Assembly (NCBI GenBank): GCA_003696875.1
Contig: RFHL01001272.1
Coordinates: forward strand, 1 to 11,195
DNA length: 11,195 bases
Direction: 5' to 3'
Source of the DNA: Bacteroidota bacterium
Lineage (GTDB): Bacteria; Bacteroidota; Bacteroidia; J057
The translations under genes and the position numbers were made by a program. This document shows positions 1 to 6,543 of this stretch, piece after piece. Each line of letters begins with the position of its first letter. The stretch's first letter is position 1. The notes under the pieces are model-generated. The model had not been told where the DNA came from. It saw only the letters and a list, made by a program, of their open reading frames with translations, and made no database searches.

Positions 1-772
1 CCCCGATCTGGGCGGCGTAGGCATAACTGGGCCCGCCACTGATCTGCCGGTACTCAATCTCTGGCCAGTGGGGCCGGATGTAGGTGGCGTAGGTATTGTC
101 CTGATCCCCGGAGGGAAGCAGCACTACTTTTTCAGAGATGCGTTGCTGCAGAGCATCCCAGCCGGAGGTGGAGGCATAAGCGTCTTCAATGGATTTGAGC
201 GCCCGGGCGATGGTGCTCATGCCGCCCCAGGCGGCAAGGAAGAGGGGGCCGGGTTGTTCGTCCAGAATCAGCGACTTGATCAGGTCCGAGCCCGGGCTGT
301 CCGTGGAGATGTCGCCGTCAAACTCGATGTTGCCGTAGCGAATCCGGGCCCGGAGGCTGTCCGGGTCAGGATAGCCCGGGTGATGGACCTTCAGATTGGG
401 GTATGCCTGGGCGTAGGCCTCGACGGCATCGTGGATAAAGCGTTCATCCTCAGCCCAGCGCCAGGATTCGCAGGGGCAGAGGTCCAGCCCAAAACGGGTG
501 TACTCCCGGCCGGGCACGGACCATTTGGTACCCTGACCATCGCCTTTCCAGTGAAACTGGCTGCTGGCATAGATGAGCCCCTCCACCTCGACATCGGTGG
601 TGTAGAGCAGGAAGCGCAGTAGGGAATTATTGTCATCAAGCTCGGGGTCGGTGGTGATGACGACCCTGGGGCGGTCGGCGGCAAGCTGGGCGGGTCGGCA
701 ACTGACCAGAGCCGATAGCCACAGGATCGCAAGGCCCGTCATTACCAGGCGAGTGGGGTAGGGGATAGGCAT
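1..772 (-). CDS. Secreted lipoprotein with nucleoside-hydrolase-like (DUF1593) domain, 3' part outside the window
   Basis: I translated the minus strand from the ATG at 772-770: the frame stays open for 257 codons to the window edge, so the C-terminal part is missing. Residues 1-25 form a lipoprotein signal, with a hydrophobic stretch ending LVSC and lipidated Cys25. The mature part starts with RVVITTDPELDDNNSLLRF, which resembles the Asp-rich calcium/ribose-binding motif of inosine-uridine nucleoside hydrolases (Asp42, Asp46, Asp47). It is followed by GLIYASSQFHWKGDGQGT and, near residue 180, LFLAAWGGMSTIARAL. This pattern is that of the DUF1593 family (PF07632), which often occurs in secreted proteins of polysaccharide degraders. 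The substrate is unknown, and a real nucleosidase activity is not proven. The gene starts 31 bases after the response regulator stop, so co-transcription is plausible. The plus-strand frame over 68-622 is only a shadow of this gene. Confidence 0.85.
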   Translation of the reverse strand, partial: MPIPYPTRLVMTGLAILWLSALVSCRPAQLAADRPRVVITTDPELDDNNSLLRFLLYTTDVEVEGLIYASSQFHWKGDGQGTKWSVPGREYTRFGLDLCPCESWRWAEDERFIHDAVEAYAQAYPNLKVHHPGYPDPDSLRARIRYGNIEFDGDISTDSPGSDLIKSLILDEQPGPLFLAAWGGMSTIARALKSIEDAYASTSGWDALQQRISEKVVLLPSGDQDNTYATYIRPHWPEIEYRQISGGPSYAYAAQIG

Positions 773-803
773 AGTAGTAGTACGGTTAGAATAGGACAGG
801 GTA

Positions 804-1505
804 TCATTCGGCTCCGCCCGCGATGCGGGCCATGAAAGCCTCTTTGTAGGCACGACCAATGGGCAGGCTCGTGCCGTTGTGCAGATACAACTGATTGCCG
901 GCGACTTTTTCCACCTGATCAAGCTGGACGATATAGCTTTTGTGGATCCGGAAAAACGATGGTTCCGGCAGGCGGGCCTCCCAGGTCCGCAAGGTGTCGC
1001 TGCTCAGGTGTTTTTTTCCCGGAACATGGATCTCGGTATAGTCCGCATCCGCATGTAGAAACAGGATATCGGATAGGTGCACCCGGATGTGCTCGTAGCC
1101 GGATTTGATGAAGAGGCTGCGGGGCACCACTTCTGCCATACCGCCCGCCCCGGCGGGCGGTATGGCTTTTTGCACCGCTTTTACAAATCGCTGGAAAGAG
1201 AAGGGCTTCAGCAGGTAATCCACCACGTTTAGCTCATAGCCCTGGAGGGCATAGTCGGCATAGGCGGTGGTGAGAATCACCTGCGGTGGATGGGAGAGGG
1301 CTTGCAGAAGCTCAATACCCGAGAGCTTGGGCAGCTGAATGTCCAGAAACATCAGATCAATGGTTTCTTCCCGCAGGAAATCCATGGCCTCGACCGGGTC
1401 GGATAAGGTGCCCCGCAAGTCGAGCGTCCCCATATCGGCGATATAGGTCTGCAAGATCCGCTGGGCGGGTGGCTGGTCTTCGACGATGATACAGCGGAGT
1501 GGCAT
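804..1505 (-). CDS. LytTR-family response regulator (REC-LytTR)
   Basis: 233 residues from the ATG at 1505. A TTG 18 bases upstream is also in frame, but starting at MPLRCIIVED puts the receiver domain at the N-terminus as usual. The receiver domain (about 3-118) shows acidic residues Glu9/Asp10, phosphoacceptor Asp55 in FLDIQLPKLSG, Thr80 in ILTTAYADYA and Lys100 in DYLLKPF. A Gly/Ala/Pro linker (about 115-125) follows, then a LytTR DNA-binding domain (about 130-230) with LFIKSGYEHIRVHLSDILFL, the family-typical FFRIHKSYIV, and a C-terminal LPIGRAYKEAF. It should act as a cytoplasmic transcription factor phosphorylated by the kinase encoded just upstream (1640-2671). LytTR domains bind direct repeats with about 21-bp period, and two such pairs lie at 2718-2806. 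The linker is encoded by a perfect 15-bp palindrome (1135-1166). Target genes are inferred, not shown. Confidence 0.93.
   Translation of the reverse strand: MPLRCIIVEDQPPAQRILQTYIADMGTLDLRGTLSDPVEAMDFLREETIDLMFLDIQLPKLSGIELLQALSHPPQVILTTAYADYALQGYELNVVDYLLKPFSFQRFVKAVQKAIPPAGAGGMAEVVPRSLFIKSGYEHIRVHLSDILFLHADADYTEIHVPGKKHLSSDTLRTWEARLPEPSFFRIHKSYIVQLDQVEKVAGNQLYLHNGTSLPIGRAYKEAFMARIAGGAE
1135..1166. repeat. Perfect 15-bp-arm palindrome inside the regulator gene
   Basis: Arms GCCATACCGCCCGCC (1135-1149) and its exact complement (1152-1166) are separated by 2 bases. On the plus strand the hairpin is followed by TTTTTGC, so it has the shape of an intrinsic terminator for antisense transcription. 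On the coding strand no T-run follows. It encodes the flexible linker AIPPAGAGGMAE between the receiver and LytTR domains and keeps the frame. Confidence 0.8.
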
Positions 1506-1600
1506 GGATGGAGGAGAGGTCAATAGTTCCCGATACTTGGGATTTCACTACGTTCAACAGAAGCGAGAAGACAGAGGGCGGAATCATATCGGAAAGCTCT

Positions 1601-1634
1601 GTATTCACGGGAATTACACGCGGGTTGTGAATAC
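1601..1634. other. Dyad (8-bp arms) between kinase and regulator genes
   Basis: GTATTCAC (1601-1608) and GTGAATAC (1627-1634) are exact complements separated by 18 bases. The dyad starts 6 bases beyond the kinase stop codon on the transcribed strand, within the 134-base gap before the regulator ATG. There is no T-run, so it is not a convincing terminator. It could be an mRNA stem-loop that separates or stabilises the two messages, or a protein-binding site. The gap means the two genes are not translationally coupled. Confidence 0.4.
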
Positions 1635-1639
1635 TCAAT

Positions 1640-2671
1640 TTATCCGGAATGTCGCGACAATTGCAAGTGTAATTCCACTTCGTAGGTGCCGGTCTCCTGT
1701 CGGATGTCGAGACGATGTTGGCCGGGATAAATCAGCCCGAGTCGTTTGCGCACATTGGCGAGACCGATGCCGTGGGGAAGGTCGGCAGGTTTCTGGCGGG
1801 GCTGAAACGAGTTGCGGCAATGGAAGACCAGTTCGCCCTCCGGCGACAAGGTCGCCGAGATGTCAATGAGAATCCCGCTCGACTGCTGGGCCTGGCTGTG
1901 CTTGAAGGCATTTTCGATAAATACGATCAGGATCAGCGGAGCGACCCGATAGCCAAAGGTCTGGTCCGGGAGGTCCAGTCGGACCTCCCCGCGCCCTTCT
2001 ATGTGCAACTCATTCAGCCGGGTAAAATTGGTGAGCTGCTCCAGCTCCTTGGCGAGGGGGACGTAGGCCTCGCGGCAGTCATAGAGCATGTACCGCAGCA
2101 CTTCGCTCAGTTCCAGAATGATCTCCGGCGTCTTGGGCGAGCGGGTAAGGGCGTAGCTGTAGAGGTTGTTCAGGTTGTTGAAGAGAAAGTGGGGATTAAT
2201 CTGGGATTTGAGAAACTGCAGCTCGCTCTCGGCCATGGCCGTGCGCAGCGCGTCCACCTCGCGCTGCGTACGCAGTGCGTCCCAGCCAAACTTGAATCCC
2301 GACAGGATCGCGATCACAGGCAGCACGTCGAGCAGGGAAGCGAAAACGCCCGGGAATACCTTGCCCCGGGTATCGGGAAAGAAGATTCGCTCCAGGACAA
2401 ACTCTTCCATCGCAATGGTGAGGGCGATGGTGGCGGTGACCCCTAGCGCAAAGAGCAGGTACTGCTTGGGGTACAGAAAGCGAGGCAACCAAAGGTAGTT
2501 GATCAGACCGGCGGCCAGCACATAGTTGAGAAAAAAAGCCAGCTTGTAGGGCTGAAAAGTGGTCTGATGCTGGTCAAATGAATAAAACACAAACACTAAG
2601 CCGTGCAGGAGCATTTGGAACAACAGCTCTCGCAGGGGGGAGGGACGGGTCGCAGCCAGGTGGTGGGTCAT
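1640..2671 (-). CDS. LytS-type sensor histidine kinase (four TM helices, His_kinase PF06580)
   Basis: 343 residues from the ATG at 2671. The open frame extends upstream to 2860, but the extra N-terminus is low-complexity, runs through the repeat-rich control region and lacks family character, so the MTHHLAATRP start is preferred. Four hydrophobic segments (about 15-32, 44-66, 71-91, 105-125) form the membrane sensor. A short helix leads to FLKSQINPHFLFNNLNNL, where His161 is the phosphorylated residue of the PF06580 family. The ATPase domain follows, with N-box IENAFKH (Glu253, Asn254) and G-box GIGLANVRKRLGL (301-313). There is no periplasmic sensor domain of any size, so the signal may be sensed in the membrane or through a partner. 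The protein should autophosphorylate and pass phosphate to the LytTR regulator encoded 134 bases downstream. The gene is divergent from the receptor at 2874. The stimulus is unknown. Confidence 0.93.
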   Translation of the reverse strand: MTHHLAATRPSPLRELLFQMLLHGLVFVFYSFDQHQTTFQPYKLAFFLNYVLAAGLINYLWLPRFLYPKQYLLFALGVTATIALTIAMEEFVLERIFFPDTRGKVFPGVFASLLDVLPVIAILSGFKFGWDALRTQREVDALRTAMAESELQFLKSQINPHFLFNNLNNLYSYALTRSPKTPEIILELSEVLRYMLYDCREAYVPLAKELEQLTNFTRLNELHIEGRGEVRLDLPDQTFGYRVAPLILIVFIENAFKHSQAQQSSGILIDISATLSPEGELVFHCRNSFQPRQKPADLPHGIGLANVRKRLGLIYPGQHRLDIRQETGTYEVELHLQLSRHSG

Positions 2672-2717
2672 GCTGCCTATTATCGGGATATCCGCTCTCT
2701 GCGGCAAGTCCATCCCG

Positions 2718-2747
2718 GTAAACGACCGATTGGGCAGGTTCAACGAC
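2718..2747 (-). promoter_or_regulatory. Candidate LytTR operator facing the kinase gene (two tandem half-sites)
   Basis: Read on the minus strand, GTCGTTGAAC (2747-2738) and GTCGTTTAC (2726-2718) form a direct repeat with exactly 21 bases between equivalent positions, about two helical turns. LytTR regulators of other phyla (AgrA, ComE) bind tandem sites with this period and a GTT core. The pair lies 47 bases upstream of the kinase ATG, and the regulator is in the same operon, so autoregulation is the simplest reading. Assignment to this regulator is inference. Confidence 0.5.
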
Positions 2748-2775
2748 CACTGTTGGGTCTTCCATCCGGGTAACT

Positions 2776-2806
2776 GTCGTTTGCCGGGCTCGAATGGTCG
2801 TTGAGC
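2776..2806 (+). promoter_or_regulatory. Candidate LytTR operator facing the receptor gene (two tandem half-sites)
   Basis: GTCGTTTGCC (2776-2785) and GTCGTTGAGC (2797-2806) repeat the motif of the minus-strand pair, again with exactly 21 bases between copies. The second half-site ends 8 bases before a possible -33 TTTG (2815-2818). That is where a LytTR activator would be expected to contact polymerase. The + and - pairs share the longer words TCAACGACCA and AAACGAC with each other in inverted orientation. Confidence 0.5.
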
Positions 2807-2814
2807 GGAAAGAT

Positions 2815-2845
2815 TTTGGATGAACAACAAGGGGCTCCCTATTTG
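2815..2845 (+). promoter_or_regulatory. Weak candidate promoter of the receptor gene
   Basis: TTTG (2815-2818), a 19-base spacer and CCTATTTG (2838-2845) partly match the Bacteroidota TTTG/TAnnTTTG pattern. The last four bases of the -7 element match but the TA does not. A start near 2852 would give a leader of about 22 bases before the ATG at 2874 and would exclude the upstream in-frame ATG at 2820. A weak -7 element fits an activator-dependent promoter. Confidence 0.28.
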
Positions 2846-2873
2846 CCGATCGAAAAACAAGTATCCAACAGCT

Positions 2874-5240
2874 ATGAATCACGCACTGATTGTCGTACTG
2901 CTTCATCTGCTTCCTGTCCTGCTCTGGGCTCAGGAAGACCTTACGGTAACCGGCCGGGTAGTGGAAGCCGGCTCGGGCCAGCCGCTCGAATATGCTTCGG
3001 TCCTCCTGATGACCCCCGAGGGAGAACGCATGGTCACAGGCACCAATACCGATAGCGAAGGTCGTTTTTCGCTGACCAGCGATCGTGCCGATGTTTCGGT
3101 GGAGATTCGCTTTATGGGCTTTGAGACCAAGACCCTGACTGGCTTTTCGGTAGAAAATGGGCAGGCGGATCTCGGTGATATCGCCCTGACGCCTGCCGAC
3201 TATGCCGTCGACGATGTGGAGATCATCGGGGAGCGGTCCAGCACCGAGTTTCAGCTCGACCGGCGGGTCTTCCACGTAGGGCAGGACCTGAGCAGTACCG
3301 GCGCCAGTGCCTTGGAAATCCTCAACAACGTCCCCTCGGTCAATGTAAGCATCGAAGGCGTGGTGAGCCTGCGCGGCAGCTCGGGGGTCCAGATCCTTAT
3401 CAATGGCAAGCCCTCGGTGCTGGCCAGCGACGAGGGCAATGCCCTCGGCACCCTGACCGCCGACATGATCGAGCGGATTGAGGTGATCACCAATCCCTCG
3501 GCCAAGTACGATGCCGAAGGAACTTCCGGCATCATCAACATCGTCCTGCGCAAGGAAGAACGCCACGGTCTCAACGGCTCCGCGACCCTCAACACCGGTT
3601 GGCCGCACAACCACAGCTTTGGTCTCAGCCTCAACCGCCGCACCGAAAACTTCAACCTCTTCAGCCAGATCGGCGTCGGCTACCGCGAACTGCCACAGCA
3701 AGGCCGCAACATCAACCGCAACCTGGTTTCGGGTACCTCCATCGAGTCCGAGGGGACTGAGTACCGCAACGAGCAGTTTTACAACTTCATCCTCGGCACC
3801 GATTACTATATCAATGACCACAACGTGATCACCCTCTCGGGCAACTTTGCCTACGAGGTGGAGGATCAGCCTTCGCGCAACGATTTTGTGATGGTCGACG
3901 CCGACGGCAATACCCTGGCGAGCTGGTACCGGGAAGAAGTCACCGAGGCGACCAACCCCAAGTGGCAGTATGAGCTGCAGTACAAGCGGGATTTTCCGGA
4001 GAATGAAGACCGGGCGCTGCTCTTCAGCGCCATCGGCAGCTTTTTTGGCAAGGACCAGGCTTCGGAGTTTCGCAATACCACCCTCGAGGGCCAGGATTCT
4101 GATCTGCTCCAGCAGACCCGCACCAACTTTTCCGAGGCGGAAAACACCATCAAGCTGGACTACACCCACCCCGCGGGAGAGAATTTCACCTTCGAAACCG
4201 GTGCCCAGTACGTGCTCAATGACGTGAGCAACGATTTTTCTGTCTCCAACTTCAACGATGGCCAGTGGGTGGTGGACCCCACGCAGACCAACATCTTTGA
4301 CTGGAACCAAAAAGTGCTCGGCCTCTATGGCACCGGCGCCTACGAAGGCGCCAAGTGGGGCCTCAAGCTGGGGCTGCGCATGGAAAACACCGACCTCAAC
4401 ACCCTGCTGCGCACCACCAACGAAGCCAACGACCAGAACTACAACAACTTCTTTCCCAGCGCCCATACCTCTTACAAGCTTTCGGAGCGGGTGTCGATGC
4501 AGGCGGGCTATTCCCGGCGCATCTTCCGGCCCCGGCTGTGGGACCTCAACCCCTTCTTCAACATCCGCAACAACTTCAACATCCGGGTGGGGAATCCCGA
4601 TCTGCAGCCGGAGTTTACCGATAGCTATGAAGTAGCGGCGATCTTTGCGGCGGAAAACTTCTCCATGAGCAGTGCGCTCTACCATCGCTACACCACCGAG
4701 GTGGTCGAGCGGGTATCCTTCTTTGACGAGGGTGTGACCACCGTCATGCCCGTAAACCTCGGCACCAACCAGGCCTACGGCCTGGAAGTGAACGGTAAGT
4801 ACAGCCTGGGCCGCTGGTTCTCCATCAATGGCGACTTCAACCTCAACTGGTTTCAGCGTCGGGGCGAGCTCAATGGAACTTCCTTTGACTTCAACGGTGA
4901 TCAGTTCACCACGCGACTGACCAGCAAGTTCAAGTTTCCTAGGGACTGGGACTTTGAAGTTACCGGGCAGTACTTGTCCCGGGTGCGCACCGTTCAGGGG
5001 CAGCAATCGGCCAATCTCTTCATGGACCTGGGGCTCCGCAAGAAGATCCTCAATGGCCGCGGCGTCTTCAACTTCAGCGTACGGGATGTATTTGTATCCC
5101 GCTTCCGGGAGTTTGTCGTCGAGCAGGATGACTTCTACCTCTATAGCTGGGGCCGCCGGGGTCGCTTCATCACCCTAGGCTTTAGCTACGGCTTTGGCAA
5201 AGGCGAGGCCATGGAGTTCTCCGGCCAAAAGCGCTTTTAA
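2874..5240 (+). CDS. TonB-dependent-type outer-membrane receptor (carboxypeptidase-like + plug + PF14905 barrel)
   Basis: 788 residues from the ATG at 2874. An in-frame ATG at 2820 would put 18 polar residues in front of a clear signal peptide (MNHALIVVLLHLLPVLLWAQ, cut near residue 20), so it is not used. Residues 24-108 form a carboxypeptidase-regulatory-like beta-sandwich (VTGRVVEAGSGQPLEYASV ... DLGDIAL). Residues about 125-228 are the plug, with VEVITNPSAKYDAEGT-like wording (IEVITNPSAKYDAEGTSG) typical of the PF14905 group. The rest is a 22-strand-type barrel with the family hallmark IRVGNPDLQPEF (about 570-582) and a C-terminal Phe. It should import a substrate across the outer membrane with TonB energy; no TonB box was identified with certainty. 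No SusD partner is present. The next gene, 55 bases on, encodes a PepSY-associated membrane protein, a pairing often seen with iron or siderophore receptors. Substrate unknown. Confidence 0.92.
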   Translation: MNHALIVVLLHLLPVLLWAQEDLTVTGRVVEAGSGQPLEYASVLLMTPEGERMVTGTNTDSEGRFSLTSDRADVSVEIRFMGFETKTLTGFSVENGQADLGDIALTPADYAVDDVEIIGERSSTEFQLDRRVFHVGQDLSSTGASALEILNNVPSVNVSIEGVVSLRGSSGVQILINGKPSVLASDEGNALGTLTADMIERIEVITNPSAKYDAEGTSGIINIVLRKEERHGLNGSATLNTGWPHNHSFGLSLNRRTENFNLFSQIGVGYRELPQQGRNINRNLVSGTSIESEGTEYRNEQFYNFILGTDYYINDHNVITLSGNFAYEVEDQPSRNDFVMVDADGNTLASWYREEVTEATNPKWQYELQYKRDFPENEDRALLFSAIGSFFGKDQASEFRNTTLEGQDSDLLQQTRTNFSEAENTIKLDYTHPAGENFTFETGAQYVLNDVSNDFSVSNFNDGQWVVDPTQTNIFDWNQKVLGLYGTGAYEGAKWGLKLGLRMENTDLNTLLRTTNEANDQNYNNFFPSAHTSYKLSERVSMQAGYSRRIFRPRLWDLNPFFNIRNNFNIRVGNPDLQPEFTDSYEVAAIFAAENFSMSSALYHRYTTEVVERVSFFDEGVTTVMPVNLGTNQAYGLEVNGKYSLGRWFSINGDFNLNWFQRRGELNGTSFDFNGDQFTTRLTSKFKFPRDWDFEVTGQYLSRVRTVQGQQSANLFMDLGLRKKILNGRGVFNFSVRDVFVSRFREFVVEQDDFYLYSWGRRGRFITLGFSYGFGKGEAMEFSGQKRF

Positions 5241-5295
5241 TATTTCCCCACTCCCCCAACTCCCCACTTCCTACACACCATTTACCTCCCACACT

Positions 5296-5808
5296 ATGGC
5301 AACTGGCAAAACCATGACCTGGATGCGCGTTATCCACCGCTACCTGGGTTTCTTTCTTGCGGGCATCATGGGCGTTTACGCCCTGAGCGGCACCGTGATG
5401 ATCTTTCGCAACACCGATTTTCTCAAACGGGAAAAACAGGTCACCCGCAGTCTGGACCCGGGCCTCGAGGGCGAGGCCCTCGGCCGGGCGATGCGCATGC
5501 GTGGCTTTCGCGTCGAAAAGCAAGAAGGTGACCTGATCTACTTTGCGCAGGGGACCTATAACCAGGCCACCGGCGAGGCGATTTATACCGAAAAGCGCTT
5601 GCCGGTGCTCATCGAAAAGATGGAAGGTATGCACAAGGCGACTTCTGACCGCCCCCTTTTCTGGATGAACATCTTTTTTGGGGCATCGCTGCTCTTTTTT
5701 GTCGTGTCTTCCTTCTGGATGTTTCGCCCCAAGACCTCGATTTTCAAAAAAGGCCTCTACTTCACCGCCGGTGGCGTGCTGCTGATGGTGATTATGTTGT
5801 GGGTGTAG
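5296..5808 (+). CDS. Short PepSY-associated inner-membrane protein
   Basis: 170 residues from the ATG at 5296. The frame is open further upstream, but that part overlaps the receptor gene and is low-complexity. Three hydrophobic segments are seen (about 17-37, 121-143, 153-170). The first follows MRVIHRYLGFF, matching the HRWLG-like opening of PepSY-associated TM proteins (PF03929 group). A periplasmic stretch with YNQATGEAIYTEKRLP looks like a single PepSY unit, and EGMHKATSDRP precedes TM2. Bacteroidota encode such single-PepSY proteins next to TonB-dependent receptors, where larger relatives act as ferric-siderophore reductases. This one is too short to carry the full diheme arrangement, so a helper or reductase-like role is only inference. 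It lies 55 bases after the receptor stop and is probably co-transcribed. The spacer is pyrimidine-rich with no ribosome-binding site, and the gene ends 22 bases from the convergent gene at 5831. Confidence 0.8.
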   Translation: MATGKTMTWMRVIHRYLGFFLAGIMGVYALSGTVMIFRNTDFLKREKQVTRSLDPGLEGEALGRAMRMRGFRVEKQEGDLIYFAQGTYNQATGEAIYTEKRLPVLIEKMEGMHKATSDRPLFWMNIFFGASLLFFVVSSFWMFRPKTSIFKKGLYFTAGGVLLMVIMLWV

Positions 5809-5830
5809 GGGCTTGGTAGCCGGGGGCTGG

Positions 5831-6451
5831 TTAATGGTTATGCACCTGGCGATACCGCCCGATCAGCAGCGGGATGCCCATACTCAGCCAAAAATCGGCG
5901 CTCACATAGCCGCCCGACATGCCACCATGGTCGAAGGCTTCCACAAAGAAGTCTTGACCTGAGGCAAGGGCTTGCCCGCCCGTCAGCGCTTCGATGCGCT
6001 GGAGCAGTTGGGCGTGAAAGGCCTGTTCGGTGCGGCTGGCGGGCAAATAGGAGAATGCATCTTCCAGCGCCGCCCAGAGCGGCGCGTCCCCCCTCAGGCC
6101 ATACTGGAAGGGCCGCCGCCGGAAGAGGCAGTCGAGATGGGCTGGCGGCTTGCCGATCGGCAAGCCCTCCCGGCTATCCAGCAGGATGCGCCTCGCCCTA
6201 TCTTGCTGGTTGTAGTCCCGGATGCGCCTGCGGAAGCGGGAAGCCGCTTCCGGGAAGCGCTGCTCAAATACCGGAAATTCGTATAAAATCAGGAATTCGG
6301 GCATCTGCTCGCTGAAGGACTCCCAAAGGGGCTCCTCGTCGCGGCCAGAGGCCGCCGGGTTCTTCAGGATAGCCTGGAGCTGCGCTTGCAGCTCGGGGAG
6401 GCTGGCGACCTGAATCAGGTCGAGGCATTCGATGTGGTAGGAGTGGGGCAT
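5831..6451 (-). CDS. Hypothetical protein, 206 residues, family not recognised
   Basis: The ATG at 6451 gives a clean frame with codon use like its neighbours. There is no signal peptide and no clear membrane helix, so it is probably cytoplasmic. The N-terminal half is rich in charged and amphipathic helix-like stretches (LPELQAQLQAILKN, FRRRIRDYNQQDRARRILLD), with many Arg. The middle has FRRRPFQYGLRGDAPLWAALEDAF. The C-terminus is more hydrophobic and Gly-rich, with DHGGMSGGYVSADFWLSMGI and a terminal RYRQVHNH. The acidic residues and His near DHGGMSGG might suggest a metal or active site, but this is speculation. It lies 92 bases after the stop of the NlpC/P60-like gene, with a bulged hairpin (6468-6494) in the gap, so it may have its own transcript. 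I cannot assign a function. Confidence 0.7.
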   Translation of the reverse strand: MPHSYHIECLDLIQVASLPELQAQLQAILKNPAASGRDEEPLWESFSEQMPEFLILYEFPVFEQRFPEAASRFRRRIRDYNQQDRARRILLDSREGLPIGKPPAHLDCLFRRRPFQYGLRGDAPLWAALEDAFSYLPASRTEQAFHAQLLQRIEALTGGQALASGQDFFVEAFDHGGMSGGYVSADFWLSMGIPLLIGRYRQVHNH

Positions 6452-6467
6452 GGGAAAAAGGATTTTC

Positions 6468-6494
6468 CTTGGGGTCGATTATACGATCCCCAAG
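6468..6494. terminator. Bulged hairpin between two minus-strand genes, possible terminator
   Basis: CTTGGGG ... CCCCAAG arms, extended by TCG/CGA-type pairs past one unpaired base, give a stem of about 10 bp with a six-base AT loop. It lies 50 bases past the stop of the NlpC/P60-like gene and 17 bases before the 206-residue gene. On the minus strand GAAAATCCTTTTTCCC follows, so the T-run is displaced and termination is uncertain. A leader structure of the next gene is the alternative. Confidence 0.35.
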
Positions 6495-6543
6495 TTCATT
6501 CCTTTTCTTGCTGATGACAAGGCATTTTATTTGGGGGCGCTCC

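Noticed and set aside
68..622. 184-codon plus-strand frame at the left edge
   Set aside because: The minus strand encodes a DUF1593 lipoprotein with a clear signal peptide over the same bases. This frame lacks any recognisable motif.
391..732. 113-codon minus-strand frame
   Set aside because: It is out of frame with the DUF1593 gene and is rich in Pro/Ser/Thr/Arg, as shadow frames are.
1135..1170. Reading the 15-bp palindrome plus T-run as a terminator of a plus-strand gene
   Set aside because: No plus-strand gene lies to its left that would need terminating. Antisense termination remains only a possibility, so it is listed as a repeat.
1715..2446. 243-codon plus-strand frame opposite the kinase gene
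   Set aside because: It is a shadow of the LytS-type kinase, whose His box and ATPase motifs are complete on the minus strand.
2574..5006. 810-codon open frame on the minus strand opposite the receptor gene
   Set aside because: The translation is Val/Gly/Ala-rich without domain character and mirrors the codon pattern of the real receptor gene. Long antisense frames are expected opposite GC-rich genes with strong third-position bias.
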